Below, piece after piece: positions 32,931 to 43,080 of a DNA stretch of 64,000 nt. The stretch is from Aspidiotus rigidus. Lineage: Eukaryota; Arthropoda; Insecta; Hemiptera; Diaspididae. Location: contig JAVHKY010000053.1 in the NCBI GenBank assembly GCA_035079385.1, positions 3,658,001 through 3,722,000 of the forward strand, written 5' to 3'. How positions within the stretch are numbered: the stretch's first letter is position 1; the number at the start of each line of letters is the position of its first letter. A program made the position numbers and the translations under genes. The notes beneath the pieces are model-generated. The model ran no database searches and had not been told where the DNA came from. It saw only the letters and a program-made list of their open reading frames with translations.

Positions 32931-35900
32931 ATGCTTTCGTTGATCCTGTTGACAGCGCTCACGATCAGTGCAAATGTTGACGCCCTATGCGAGAAAATAC
33001 CAACACTGCCAAATCGGGAGGACAACAGCCCTGCTAACATCTTCAAAATCTTAAAAATAGGTGAAAATCAAATAAATTATGGAAGGGATCGGGACGTGGT
33101 CGTATTTATGGGCCTAACGGGTTCAGGTAAAACTACTTTTACTCTGTTAATTGGTGGCCATGACGACGATTTATTATCAGAAATCAAGGACTATGAGTAT
33201 GTGATCACTGATAAGTGCAATCGGACAAGCACAGAAGAGACACAATTCTCATCTTTTACGTTATTTCCTCAGAGAATGATAGATTCTGTCTCAAACACGA
33301 CATACTTTGACATGCCAGGTTTTGATGATACTCGACAAGATATTGTGTTTGATATCGCGTCCTCGTATTTATCAAAGAGAGTTCTAGATTTTGCGGAAAG
33401 AGTCAAATTGGTCTTTCTTGTCAACAAATCCAATGTACAAAAGAATCGTGATCGAAATGTATTTATAGGGTTGGTCAATCACATTACCACCCTGATACGA
33501 GATGTATCTAAATTTGAAAACAGCATTGCCTTAGTCGTCACCAAAGTCCAAGAAGAAAAACCACCACATACTGATGATATTGAAGTACAACTTATTTTGG
33601 AATTCTTGTCAATAGCACGAGATCATCTCCAAGAAAATGAAGATGAAATGGGCGTCAAATTAATTGATATATTTTCAAAGTACGGATTTACTGAAGGGAA
33701 GTTCAACAGAATAGGAATCTTCAGAACGCCTAATGACACGGGTCTACTGAGTGATTCACCGTTGATGCGAGAGTTGAAGCGCAAATTGAAGAATATGATT
33801 GATAAAGATTTACAATTTGGTGAAAAGAGTAGAGACGATTTTACATATACTCTGTCGCAAAGGTCTAAGATCAAAATATTTGAATTAGAGAAAGAAGTAT
33901 TTAAGAATACTAGTGCCATGATCAATGCGCTCAGCAGCAAAATTAAGGCTGACTTTGCCAAGCGAGAGAGTTTATTCTCTGATGACTTTAATGAAGCAGA
34001 AGCACTTTTTAAAGCGGCTGTTATAGATGTGACCGAGTTTAAAGAAATTGGAGATTTCATTAATTTTCTTCAAAAATATAAAAAAAAGTTCAATGTTACT
34101 ATAGCGGTTGAAGATCTGAACACAATTCAACAGAATCAGGAATCGCTTGATCGTTTGCTTGAAATGAGCGGAAAATCACCCGCTGATTGGTCTCAAGTAA
34201 TACAAGATGGAATGAAAGACGTGTCAGAATACTTACAAAATCAAAAATCATGGTACGAATTTGTGAGAGTTGCGTTTGACGAATTGTCTACGTACGAAAT
34301 ACAAGTTTCAAAAACAAACTATGACTTGTCAAGCTTGCTTGGACAATTTAAAAGTTTTTTTGTCGATGAAAACGTGAACGAAGTGGAACTCATTGAACTT
34401 GATACAATGAAAGACTTTTTAAACAATGTAAATAAGAAAGGCTTGTTGACAGTGTATAATTCATTGAGAAAGGAAATGCGTATTACCAAATCACAACTTT
34501 TGCTCTTCGAAAAAGTGGTGAATACAACTCTGGACTATGTTGAGGATATTTCATGTAGCAGTAAAACTTTCACCATCAAAGCCCGTTATATTTTACTCTC
34601 AAAAGTGGAGATTGAATTTCGGAAATGCAGAGAGGGACCAGAATTTGTAGAAATTTTTGCATTAGAAAAGATATTCATTGATAGTAGTTTAGATTGGACT
34701 GGAAATAAATATTTACGAACTCTTTCAATGATTGCGCCAACATGGGACACAATGGGTCGTCCAGCTGAAATAATACTTGATGGAGTAAACGCTGGAAACT
34801 ACAAAGGTGATGCGAAAAAAGGAGTACTGACTAGTAAAAGAGGTAAAGATGGTAGAGCAGGAAGCGCAGGGGGTTCAGCAGGACACTTTTTGGGAATTGC
34901 TAAGAATATTATTGCTGGTGAAAGTCTCACAGTTTCGGCTAATGGAGGGAATGGAGGAAACGGACAAAATGGAGGCGAAGGTGCTCATGGAATTGAGGAA
35001 GAAGCCGCTAAACTACTTAAAAAGGATCAATGCACGGAAGATAATGTGATGAATGGAGCATACGACATATGGGAGGGGCATGAAAAATTTGTCCTGTGTC
35101 ATTATAGTGAAGGACCTATCGGAAATTGGAAAGAAACAATAGTATATATGGTTCTACCTCGCGGGTCAGAAGACGTGAATGGATCTGACGGAGGTGATGG
35201 TGGTGAAGGAGGTCATGGTGGTTATCCAGGAAAGGTTGTTCTTATTGATTTAGATTCGTTTCCTAATTCACGCCCCAAAACTATCAGCAAAGAAGGTGTT
35301 AAGGGGAGAGATGGAATAGGAGGTAATGGAGGAGTCCATGGATATGAAGAAGGCCTCAATCTTTATCAAGTTATAGAGTGGTGGCATTATGTCGCCGCTG
35401 GTCAATTGATTTGTCGTATGGAAACCCATACATTGCCTGGATTCCGAGAAGAGTGTCGTAAAGAAGCCAAAAAACACTTACCTAATGGAACGCAGTATCA
35501 TTCGGGGAAACCTGGCAAGACTGGTAAGGGAACTGAAGGTCGCGAAAATCCTGAAATTATACCATCCAATACACTTTATAACGCCATCAACAATTATAGA
35601 ATTTATGCGCGTGAAAATATCGCCAATAATTCACGCAAAATGATGTTGTTAGAATTTTTACATAAAATAGACCAAAATTCAGCCGTAATTGAGTTATACG
35701 ACACCTCTGGATTTGTAAATGAATTACTTGGTTTAGAAAACCATTCCTATAAACTGAGGGACGCTATCAATATGCGTCCTTTTTATCAATCAATATTAAC
35801 ACGCACCTTAAAATATGCTCAAACTTTGAATACCACTAATGAAAAATACCAACAGTACAAAAAAGTACTCGCTTTCATATACACGACAGTTCTGAGTAAA

Positions 35901-38153
35901 ATTCTAAATTACAAATACGCTGAAATAATAAAGGGAAAAATTGTCATTGACGTTCATAAATATTTAAAAAAGTTAAATGCTGAGCTGCTAGAGTTGAAAG
36001 CTCTGAGGACAAAAGAGGTTGTTGATAAATTGAAAACAGAATACGCACATGAAATCGATCAAAAAATTAATGAAGGAAAAACATTAATTACTTCAACAAT
36101 CTCTCCACAGACCGAGGCAATTTTCTCTCATATTGATAAGACATTATATTCGTTGATAGACACCATCAACACAGAGATGAATCAGACAAAAGCTGAAGTA
36201 GAAGAAGCTAAAAAAAAATTGATGGAATTTGAAAGACTAATGAGTCTACGAGGTATGTTTGGGGCGCTAAAAATTGTATCGTCATTATTTAGCTTAATAC
36301 CATATGGTACCGTTGTGAGTGCCGCTCTACAAGGATCAATAGCACTTTCCGAGTCTTTTGTCTTCAACAATGAGCCCGGTATTTCTTCTGAACAACTTAC
36401 CGCGCTGAAGAAGGACACCGAAAAAATTACTAAAGCTCTAAAAGAGGTTTACAAAGAAAAACTCGAAGTTGCAAAAACGCAGTTGAAAGATGTGTCTGAT
36501 ATGATAGACAAATTCCAAAAAGGCGAATCGGATTATCCTGAGATAGAATTGCCTAAAGAGAAGGCTAAGAATATTCGAAAACATATTGACAAAATATTGA
36601 AACGAGATGAAGGTTTATACAGTCCCAGCGAATTGGAGAACATTCGATCCGAACACGATAAACTGTACAAAATATTGAAAGGTCATGAGAAAGAAGCGAA
36701 AAGTAAAAAGAGAAAAGAGTTTCTCAAACATATTGTAGATATTGTGTCTCTGGTTGATGTACCGTTGGAAGTTTACACGCAATTCGTGAATGACAAGAAA
36801 AAGCGAAGTGCTATGGCCGAGGTTGTGAAAGGACTTCGGGAAAAATTGAAAGCGCTGGAAGCCTACAAACATGAAGTGTACGCAACTATTTTTCCTACTT
36901 TCGAGAATTTGAATAATAATATCAAACAAACAATGAAGAGTTTTGAAGGCAAATCGCGTTTTGGATTAAATGTTGCACAGTGGGGTGTGCAAATAACTAT
37001 AAAAAAAGTTCAACATCAAATGACTAAGATGATGAAAGATTATCCTCAAGAACTGGAGATAAACTTTGACATGGAGTCTTTATTAGACGGAATGACAAAA
37101 ATCATCCAAATGTACGACCAAATTGAAGCATATCGCGAACATGTTAAGTTTGCGTCCTATATTGCTACTATTCACTCTGCAAATGCTGATGATGTGCCGG
37201 TAGAACCTGAACTACAATCAGATATCCACCGATTGGAAACTATGATCAAAGCAAATCAGATTATGTTTAAGTACAATTCTGGAATCCAGATTGTCAAGCA
37301 GTTTGTATTTCCCTTCGCTAATTTTTTTTTGGGGGACTTTGCTCTACCAACCGCCTTGAAATTCTCTGACAATGATTCATTTATTACGGACTTGGTAGGT
37401 CAAATCGCGGTGAATATAAGGAAGCTCAATGAAAAAATGGACGATTGGCGAACGTATATTTACCCTTCATTTGATGAACGCATCCACAATCCTATCTGGT
37501 TTGGGGGAACTGACGGTAAATCACCACCATTAATGATTTGGAATTATGAGGATTATGGAGAAAAAATACGAAAACTACTCAATGGGGAAGCCGTTACATT
37601 CCCTTGCAATATTGAAAAAGGAGTTCACGCGAACGCAATCAAATTCAGGACAGTCTTGTTTACGTTCGATTCGAAGAATACAACTTCGGTTGTTCAATTA
37701 TATGAGAAATTGGAGTACTTCAACTGGGAGATGGTACACTCTGGTAATTCATACTATCGGTGCGATAATAAATATTACGTCGCTTATAACGAGAAATTGG
37801 GATTACAATGTGCCTTTCAGCGGTTTTCCAAGAAATTACCCGAAAAAAGGAATCGCGCGTATAACAAAATTAAGGACAACTATTACATTTTGAGTCCGTA
37901 CACAACTTGGAGGCTACGACTCATTCCAGACGGCCTGCATACAAATTTATCTTTGTCAAACATTAATTCAACTGAAAATTTCGACCTAACAATGAGAGGA
38001 AAAGGCCAATACATGGATATTGATCCAAATTTTCCTGTATGTGACGATGAAAATTTGTCCGAATTTTACGAGGAAATCAAATGGGTGAGTACCTATTTAA
38101 TTATTTTGGTGCTTCTAGTTGTAGCCTGGATTCCTATCTCCAACGATGAGTAG
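32931..38153 (+). CDS. Large membrane-anchored GTPase with glycine-rich and helical pore-like domains, 1740 aa
   Basis: One continuous ORF starts at an ATG 38 bases after a likely acceptor (CTGCTCCAG, ends 32893). Residues 1-19 are a hydrophobic signal peptide. Residues 55-290 form a P-loop GTPase: GLTGSGKTT at 61-69 (G1), DMPGFDDT at 127-134 (G3) and VVTKV near 202-206 (G4-like), closest in style to AIG1/septin-dynamin-type G domains. Helical sequence follows to about 550. Residues 620-870 are glycine-rich in three blocks (GGNGGNGQNGGEG; GSDGGDGGEGGHGG; GKPGKTGKG) divided by Cys-containing inserts. Residues 1020-1105 and 1150-1400 are long coiled-coil-like helices flanking a hydrophobic stretch (1110-1146, GALKIVSSLFSLIPYGTVVS). 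The C-terminal part contains Cys and Trp-rich sequence, and 1718-1734 is a membrane anchor with a short acidic tail. Many N-x-S/T sites fit a lumenal or extracellular chain, odd for a GTPase. I do not know its function; defence or cell-surface roles are inference only. Confidence 0.93.
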   Translation: MLSLILLTALTISANVDALCEKIPTLPNREDNSPANIFKILKIGENQINYGRDRDVVVFMGLTGSGKTTFTLLIGGHDDDLLSEIKDYEYVITDKCNRTSTEETQFSSFTLFPQRMIDSVSNTTYFDMPGFDDTRQDIVFDIASSYLSKRVLDFAERVKLVFLVNKSNVQKNRDRNVFIGLVNHITTLIRDVSKFENSIALVVTKVQEEKPPHTDDIEVQLILEFLSIARDHLQENEDEMGVKLIDIFSKYGFTEGKFNRIGIFRTPNDTGLLSDSPLMRELKRKLKNMIDKDLQFGEKSRDDFTYTLSQRSKIKIFELEKEVFKNTSAMINALSSKIKADFAKRESLFSDDFNEAEALFKAAVIDVTEFKEIGDFINFLQKYKKKFNVTIAVEDLNTIQQNQESLDRLLEMSGKSPADWSQVIQDGMKDVSEYLQNQKSWYEFVRVAFDELSTYEIQVSKTNYDLSSLLGQFKSFFVDENVNEVELIELDTMKDFLNNVNKKGLLTVYNSLRKEMRITKSQLLLFEKVVNTTLDYVEDISCSSKTFTIKARYILLSKVEIEFRKCREGPEFVEIFALEKIFIDSSLDWTGNKYLRTLSMIAPTWDTMGRPAEIILDGVNAGNYKGDAKKGVLTSKRGKDGRAGSAGGSAGHFLGIAKNIIAGESLTVSANGGNGGNGQNGGEGAHGIEEEAAKLLKKDQCTEDNVMNGAYDIWEGHEKFVLCHYSEGPIGNWKETIVYMVLPRGSEDVNGSDGGDGGEGGHGGYPGKVVLIDLDSFPNSRPKTISKEGVKGRDGIGGNGGVHGYEEGLNLYQVIEWWHYVAAGQLICRMETHTLPGFREECRKEAKKHLPNGTQYHSGKPGKTGKGTEGRENPEIIPSNTLYNAINNYRIYARENIANNSRKMMLLEFLHKIDQNSAVIELYDTSGFVNELLGLENHSYKLRDAINMRPFYQSILTRTLKYAQTLNTTNEKYQQYKKVLAFIYTTVLSKILNYKYAEIIKGKIVIDVHKYLKKLNAELLELKALRTKEVVDKLKTEYAHEIDQKINEGKTLITSTISPQTEAIFSHIDKTLYSLIDTINTEMNQTKAEVEEAKKKLMEFERLMSLRGMFGALKIVSSLFSLIPYGTVVSAALQGSIALSESFVFNNEPGISSEQLTALKKDTEKITKALKEVYKEKLEVAKTQLKDVSDMIDKFQKGESDYPEIELPKEKAKNIRKHIDKILKRDEGLYSPSELENIRSEHDKLYKILKGHEKEAKSKKRKEFLKHIVDIVSLVDVPLEVYTQFVNDKKKRSAMAEVVKGLREKLKALEAYKHEVYATIFPTFENLNNNIKQTMKSFEGKSRFGLNVAQWGVQITIKKVQHQMTKMMKDYPQELEINFDMESLLDGMTKIIQMYDQIEAYREHVKFASYIATIHSANADDVPVEPELQSDIHRLETMIKANQIMFKYNSGIQIVKQFVFPFANFFLGDFALPTALKFSDNDSFITDLVGQIAVNIRKLNEKMDDWRTYIYPSFDERIHNPIWFGGTDGKSPPLMIWNYEDYGEKIRKLLNGEAVTFPCNIEKGVHANAIKFRTVLFTFDSKNTTSVVQLYEKLEYFNWEMVHSGNSYYRCDNKYYVAYNEKLGLQCAFQRFSKKLPEKRNRAYNKIKDNYYILSPYTTWRLRLIPDGLHTNLSLSNINSTENFDLTMRGKGQYMDIDPNFPVCDDENLSEFYEEIKWVSTYLIILVLLVVAWIPISNDE

Positions 38154-38501
38154 ATATTAATTGTAAAGTTTTTATCAAACAACTTTTCCTTAAGAAATGT
38201 AAATGTGGTTGAATTCCCTCTAGTAAGTGAAAAGGCTTTTGAAACAACGTAAGATGCTCAAAAGCGATTGAGAATCACTTTACAGATAGTAAGTTGCAAA
38301 GTGAGGTTTCACCACTACAAAGAAAAAGTGCATAGGCTATTTTTTGGTTGTTTCCCATACTTTCATATGATAATACCAACTGTTATCAATCAAACTCTTC
38401 GATATTTTGTGTAGGTAACAATATTCTTCAGGATACAACATTGCGGGATAGACCTGGACCTAGCGGATGAACACTACCTATCAAAAATGTGTCAACATAA
38501 T

Positions 38502-38507
38502 AATAAA
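38502..38507 (+). promoter_or_regulatory. Candidate polyadenylation signal of the GTPase gene
   Basis: AATAAA lies 349 bases after the stop of the 1740-aa ORF and is the first canonical hexamer on that strand. It precedes the Penelope-like insertion, so the gene's 3' end is probably intact. Confidence 0.45.
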
Positions 38508-38952
38508 ATCTTTCCCCTAAGTAAATAACCTGCGGACAGAAATAAAAAAGAACCTGAGGTTGAAGAGAACAATAAGAAGGAAGTTGAAAAGGAAAGAGAC
38601 ACAAGAAGGAAATAAAAGGTTTCTAAATTATGAAGGCTCATCATAAAGAAGAAAATGAAGGCAGCGTACAGTGATACTTACATAACTTGCGTCGAACAGA
38701 GGAAAATCTTTATAAAAAAACTGCCGTGCTTTCTGGCATTACACTGGTAGGAAGAGAAACTAAGCAAGGGTCTCAACAAGTAGCTTTACAAACAAAAGGA
38801 AAGGAACTTGACACATCAAAGGACGTTGTGACCGTTTTGCTGAATGTTTTTCATCCGTTTTTCTGAAAGGTACTGAAGTAAGTAAGTGCTAATTCCACTA
38901 CTGCATCCCACTGTATTACCAATGGAGACGTAACCAAACTACGTCCTGTGAC

Positions 38953-39501
38953 AGAGAAATATACTCGCAAAAAGTAACGAAAACAAATACTAGAACCGCA
39001 ATAATACAAACAAACCGAGCGCTTTCGGCTAAACAGCCATTCTCACGGTATAGAAAGCGACTGAACCCAACACCAACAAGAACGAGTAACAACGAACGAG
39101 GAGGTCATGACTGAACCAGCGAGTCATCGAAATGTGAATCATTCTCATAGACTAATTCAATCAATCCCTCCTCAGGAATGTACCTGTTCACCACGGTAAT
39201 GTCTTTAATATTTCGGTGACGATGAATTTCAATTTCTTCTAAAGCTAAGCGCTTAAAATAAGATTTTTCCCTGTGGAGGAGAACTTCAGATCCCTCTTTG
39301 AGGCTATGACTATATTCAATTAAGTGGTCAGCAAACGCCGACTCCCCTACTTTTCTTTTTTCCCATGCTTTCCTGTGTTCGTCATCTCTAATTTTGAATT
39401 GACGGCTAGTCATCCCTATGTACACACTCGGGCAATCACCACAGGCCACCCTATAAACACCCTCCCTCTCGGCCATCGGTATCGGATCCTTTAACTTGAC
39501 C
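38953..39501 (-). repeat. Inverted 3'-terminal copy within the Penelope-like element
   Basis: On the minus strand it encodes the same GIY-YIG sequence as the plus-strand body (KLKDPIPMAEREGVYRVACG) and reads without a stop to HFDDSLVQS, including GAG (Glu) after HSLK where the other copy has TAG. It joins the RT body near 39501. Its edge also holds the hairpin described at 39015-39048. Confidence 0.9.
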
Positions 39502-40788
39502 GGTTCAATTCTGTGCTCGTTTGATGTCGTTGGGCTTTTTCCTAATATTCTCAAGGCTACCACTATGCAACAAATAGGCAAACTGCTCGTAGAATGTGGT
39601 ACTCCTCACAATGAATTTGGCGAATTTTTCGACCTATTGAACGCCTGTTGGTCACCTAATTTTTGTAAGTTTGATGGTAAATATTTCGAGTTCCCTGAGG
39701 AGGTAGGGATCCCTATTGGTTCCCCCTTGGGCTCTCTTATTTCGGAGGTTTTTATGTCTAAATTTGAGGATGACCTGTTTTCTTCGGGCCAGGTGTTTTT
39801 GAATCACGTTTTCTATTGGCATAGGTACGTGGATGACATATTGTGTGCGTGGACCGGTCCTACGGAGCTCCTTAGTGAGTTTCTCGCTTATTTAAATAGT
39901 TTATATCCGTCCATCAAGTTCACTCTTGAAGTTGGCGGCTCATCAATAAATTTTCTGGACTTAACCATATCCGTCATTGACGGGGTCCATGATTTCGGTA
40001 TTTACCGGAAAAGTACATCGACCGATATTGCTATCCACGGGTCGTCTTTCGTACCTTTTGCCCATAAAGTTGCTACATTTAATAGTTTATTATATCGCCT
40101 CACTCTGATCCCTTTGAGTGAGGTAGCGTTTAATAAGGAACTCGTGACGATAAAGCACTTGGCTAGAGTGAATCAGGTCAAAGTGGACATCGACCTCATG
40201 GTCCGTAGGAGACTTACAAGAAAAAGTCTCGATTCTACTACCTCCCTCCCCCGCCAGTTGCATCTTGATAGGCGTAAACGGTGGATTAGGATGCCGTTTT
40301 TGGGGAAGTTTTCTTCGGAGGTGAGCCGTGTCCTCCGTCCCTTTGGTTTCCGACCGGCGTTTTATAGTACCAATACGGTGAAGAGTCTTTTGGTCAAGTT
40401 AAAGGATCCGATACCGATGGCCGAGAGGGAGGGTGTTTATAGGGTGGCCTGTGGTGATTGCCCGAGTGTGTACATAGGGATGACTAGCCGTCAATTCAAA
40501 ATTAGAGATGACGAACACAGGAAAGCATGGGAAAAAAGAAAAGTAGGGGAGTCGGCATTTGCTGACCACTTAATTGAATGTGGTCATAGCCTTAAATAGG
40601 GATCTGAAGTTCCCCTCCACAGGGAAAAATCTTATTTTAAGCGCTTAGCTTTAGAAGAAATTGAAATTCATCGTCACCGAAATATTAAAGACATTACCGT
40701 GGTGAACAGGTACATTCCTGAGGAGGGATTGATTGAATTAGTCTATGAGAATGATTCACATTTCGATGACTCGCTGGTTCAGTCATGA
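39496..40788 (+). pseudogene. Penelope-like reverse transcriptase with GIY-YIG endonuclease, 5'-truncated and with a nonsense codon
   Basis: The frame opens at the junction with the inverted copy and begins inside the RT domain. SILCSFDVVGLFPNIL is RT motif A, FEFPEEVGIPIGSPLGSLIS is the next block, and RYVDDILCAW holds the catalytic YVDD. GGSSINFLDLTI and HGSSFVPFAHKVATFNSL are typical Penelope blocks. After a linker comes the GIY-YIG-type nuclease (GVYRVACGDCPSVYIGMTSR, with R and E of the family downstream: RDDEHRKAWEKRK). A TAG at 40597-40599 interrupts it after GHSLK; read through, the protein continues to SLVQS with a stop at 40786-40788. The inverted copy has GAG at the same codon, so the stop is a single G-to-T change. 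The N-terminal part is missing, so the copy is inactive. A GIY-YIG domain beside the RT is the hallmark of endonuclease-bearing Penelope elements. Confidence 0.93.
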
Positions 40789-40844
40789 CCTCCTCGTTCG
40801 TTGTTACTCGTTCTTGTTGGTGTTGGGTTCAGTCGCTTTCTATA

Positions 40845-40878
40845 CCGTGAGAATGGCTGTTTAGCCGAAAGCGCTCGG
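40845..40878 (+). ncRNA. Hammerhead-ribozyme-like hairpin in the Penelope 3' region (degenerate)
   Basis: GTGAGAAT is followed by the perfect 4-bp stem GGCT-GTTT-AGCC (40855-40866) and GAAA (40867-40870), matching the layout CUGANGA / stem II / GAAA of hammerheads known in Penelope elements, but with a changed first box. The mirror copy lies at 39015-39048 on the minus strand. Probably non-functional in this form; the assignment is inferred. Confidence 0.4.
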
Positions 40879-40991
40879 TTTGTTTGTATTATTGCGGTTC
40901 TAGTATTTGTTTTCGTTACTCTTTGCGAGTATATTTCTCTATGATGGATGACCGTAAAATTAAAAAACGCTTTGATTCTACGTCCTGTGAC

Positions 40992-42050
40992 CTTGGAGAT
41001 AACTAAGGGAAGCATCAAAATGTTCTGGCGTAGCCAAGTAACTGAAGATCATATTTTTTGAAGTCTTTTTCATAACGTCTACGTTGTAAAATATATCTTT
41101 CGTTCAATTCCGGTAAAAAATCAGAGTTTGAAATGATCAGTATATTAGGCTTATACTAGGTTTAGGCCTACTAGTCTTGTAGGTTCAACTGCTACTTGTA
41201 CAAAATGTAGTAGTTCATGTACGAGTAAGATAGGACCTGCTTAGTCTACCGTATATTCGTCTGAGTAACTCAGAGGCTCAATTCCACTCGATTTATTCTT
41301 GGTAATAGTATCTATAAGTGTGATATATGGATGTAGTACTGTACATTAGGCTGAGTGATTAGAGAAGTAGGCCGAATGACTATCAGAGCTCACTCGCACC
41401 GCTCGTTCACCCGCTGGTTTGCTTAACATTCACTTCTCACCTCAGTATAAATTTAGCGTGAAAATAAATGTTAGGCTGAGTGGTTAAAAAAGTGGGTTGA
41501 GTGACTCTCAGGGCGGGCGAGCCTGATACTCGACGGTTATAAATATATACAATATAGCCTAGGTACTAAATCATCTTAGTATATTAGGCTATGGATCTAT
41601 CAATTATTCAATTTTGATTTATTATATTGGTTATGCGATATATATATATTATTATTCAATACACCGATGATTCGATATAGCCTAATATACTAATAAAATA
41701 ATATATTTTAGGCTCAGTATACTATATGCTGAGGCAGAGAGACCTAATTCGAAACTAATGAAATTCATTTAGAGATGATTTATGCCCAGTTCAGGTCTAG
41801 TTTGCAGCTGGTATCGGTAGCTTAATATACTGTATGCTAAGACTGAGAACTCGGACTCGCAGATTTCTGAATCGGGTCGAGGGTTCAAGATTCAAAGTCC
41901 ATCAATGTGGGGGGAGGAAACAACTTGGACTTGTGGATTCCCATTAGTGGAATTAGGTCGAAGTTAATTTTCAACGGAGCCTAGTAAAATAAAGTTAAAA
42001 CAAGTGTATCAATCACTTCTAGATATTGAAGCGCTGGTAGAAAGTTTTAA
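40992..42050. repeat. AT-rich DNA with degenerate TTAGGCTGAGTG repeats
   Basis: The phrase TTAGGCTGAGTG(A/G)TTA..AGT(A/G)GG recurs at about 41347 and 41470 with related TATATTAGGCT phrases to 41835. A short (TA)n lies at 41640-41649. No gene is seen. Confidence 0.5.
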
Positions 42051-42424
42051 CAGGGAACCTGTTCTGTGGGGGGCTATTTTGAAAAATTTTCCATCTGTCG
42101 TGTGATGCTCGGAGAAAACTGACCTATCAAGATTTTTCCAAGTTCCAACCCTATAGGTACACATAGTTTGATGGTCAAAATTTTTCCTAGTTCGAAACTC
42201 CTGAATCTTGAAAGGAGGACTTCGAAAAATTTCTATTTCCGAGCTGTACATGATGGAGGAGAGACTTGGAAAAATTTCGACTTTCGACCTGTATATGATA
42301 GAAGAAGGTCTTGGAAAAATTTCAACTTCCAAGCTATAAGTTATGATAGAGAGGGACTGCAAAAAATTCAGACTTTTGATTCCTAGAATTGAATTCAATT
42401 TTCTCACCTAGAACAGGTTCCCTG
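42051..42424. mobile_element. 374-bp inverted-repeat element, CAGGGAACCTGTTCT ends
   Basis: Perfect 15-bp terminal inverted repeats (42051-42065 and 42410-42424). The interior consists of AAATTTTTCCAAGTT-type repeats on the left and their inverse (AACTTGGAAAAATTT) on the right, so the whole folds back. It is non-coding. Related degenerate copies are at 10113-10535 and 31815-32640. No clear target duplication. Confidence 0.75.
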
Positions 42425-42524
42425 CGATTCTTGTTCAACTTTGTTAAAGACACCGCCGTTTTGACATGTTCCATATCTTTTCTTTCGCCGGACCCCGATT
42501 TTGAAACTCGCGAGTACACCTCGC

Positions 42525-43080
42525 GTAATAATAATAATAATTAATTAATTGATTAATAATTAAATAATTAAATAAATAAATAATTAAATAATTAAATAAT
42601 TTATTAATTAATTATTTAATTATTTAATTAAATAATTGAATAATTAAATCATTAAATCATTAAATAAATAAATAATTAAATTATTAATTTTTAATTAATT
42701 ATTTAATTATTTAATTAAATAATTGAATAATTAAATAATTAAATAATTAAATCATTAAATAAATAAATGATTAAATAATTAATATAATTAATAATTAGAA
42801 AATCTCTACCCCTTGGGTGATTCAGAAATTCGCGAGTACACCCCGCGTAACAATAATAAATAAATAAATTAATTAATAATTAAATAATTAAATAAATAAA
42901 TAATTAAATAATTAATATAATTAATAATTAGAAAATCTCTACCCCTTGGGTGATTCAGAAATTCGCGAGTACACCCCGCGTAATAATAATAAATAATTAA
43001 TTAATTAATAATTAAATAATTAAATAATCAAATAATTAATATAATTAAATAATTAAATAATTAATATAATTAATAATTAG
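42525..43080. repeat. AATTAAATA low-complexity array with a repeated 54-bp insert
   Basis: Almost pure A/T sequence made of TTAATTAA, AAATAATT and AAATAAAT units. A 54-bp GC-richer unit (TCTCTACCCCTTGGGTGATT.. to ..CACCCCGCGTAA) appears at about 42798-42850 and 42931-42985, with a diverged version near 42498-42527. Confidence 0.9.

Larger units (their letters stand above)
38939..40991 (+). mobile_element. Penelope-like element with exact 14-bp target duplication
   Basis: The element 38953-40977 is flanked by an exact 14-bp duplication CTACGTCCTGTGAC (38939-38952 and 40978-40991), a length usual for Penelope-like retroelements. It consists of an inverted copy of its own 3' region (38953 to about 39501, matching about 40390-40940 in reverse), a 5'-truncated RT/GIY-YIG frame, the 3' region, and a 37-bp tail. 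Such partial inverted copies at the 5' side are a known feature of Penelope elements. The perfect duplication points to a fairly recent insertion. Confidence 0.92.

Noticed and set aside
33623..34060. Minus-strand open frame of 145 codons inside the GTPase gene
   Set aside because: It is the shadow of the coding strand; its composition follows the sense codons.
42798..42985. Regularly spaced 54-bp units resembling a CRISPR array
   Set aside because: Only two to three copies, with A/T-only spacers, in a eukaryotic sequence; a minisatellite explains it.
42525..43080. Possible replication origin or matrix attachment region because of extreme A/T content
   Set aside because: Low complexity alone is not evidence; the block is better described as a microsatellite-like array.
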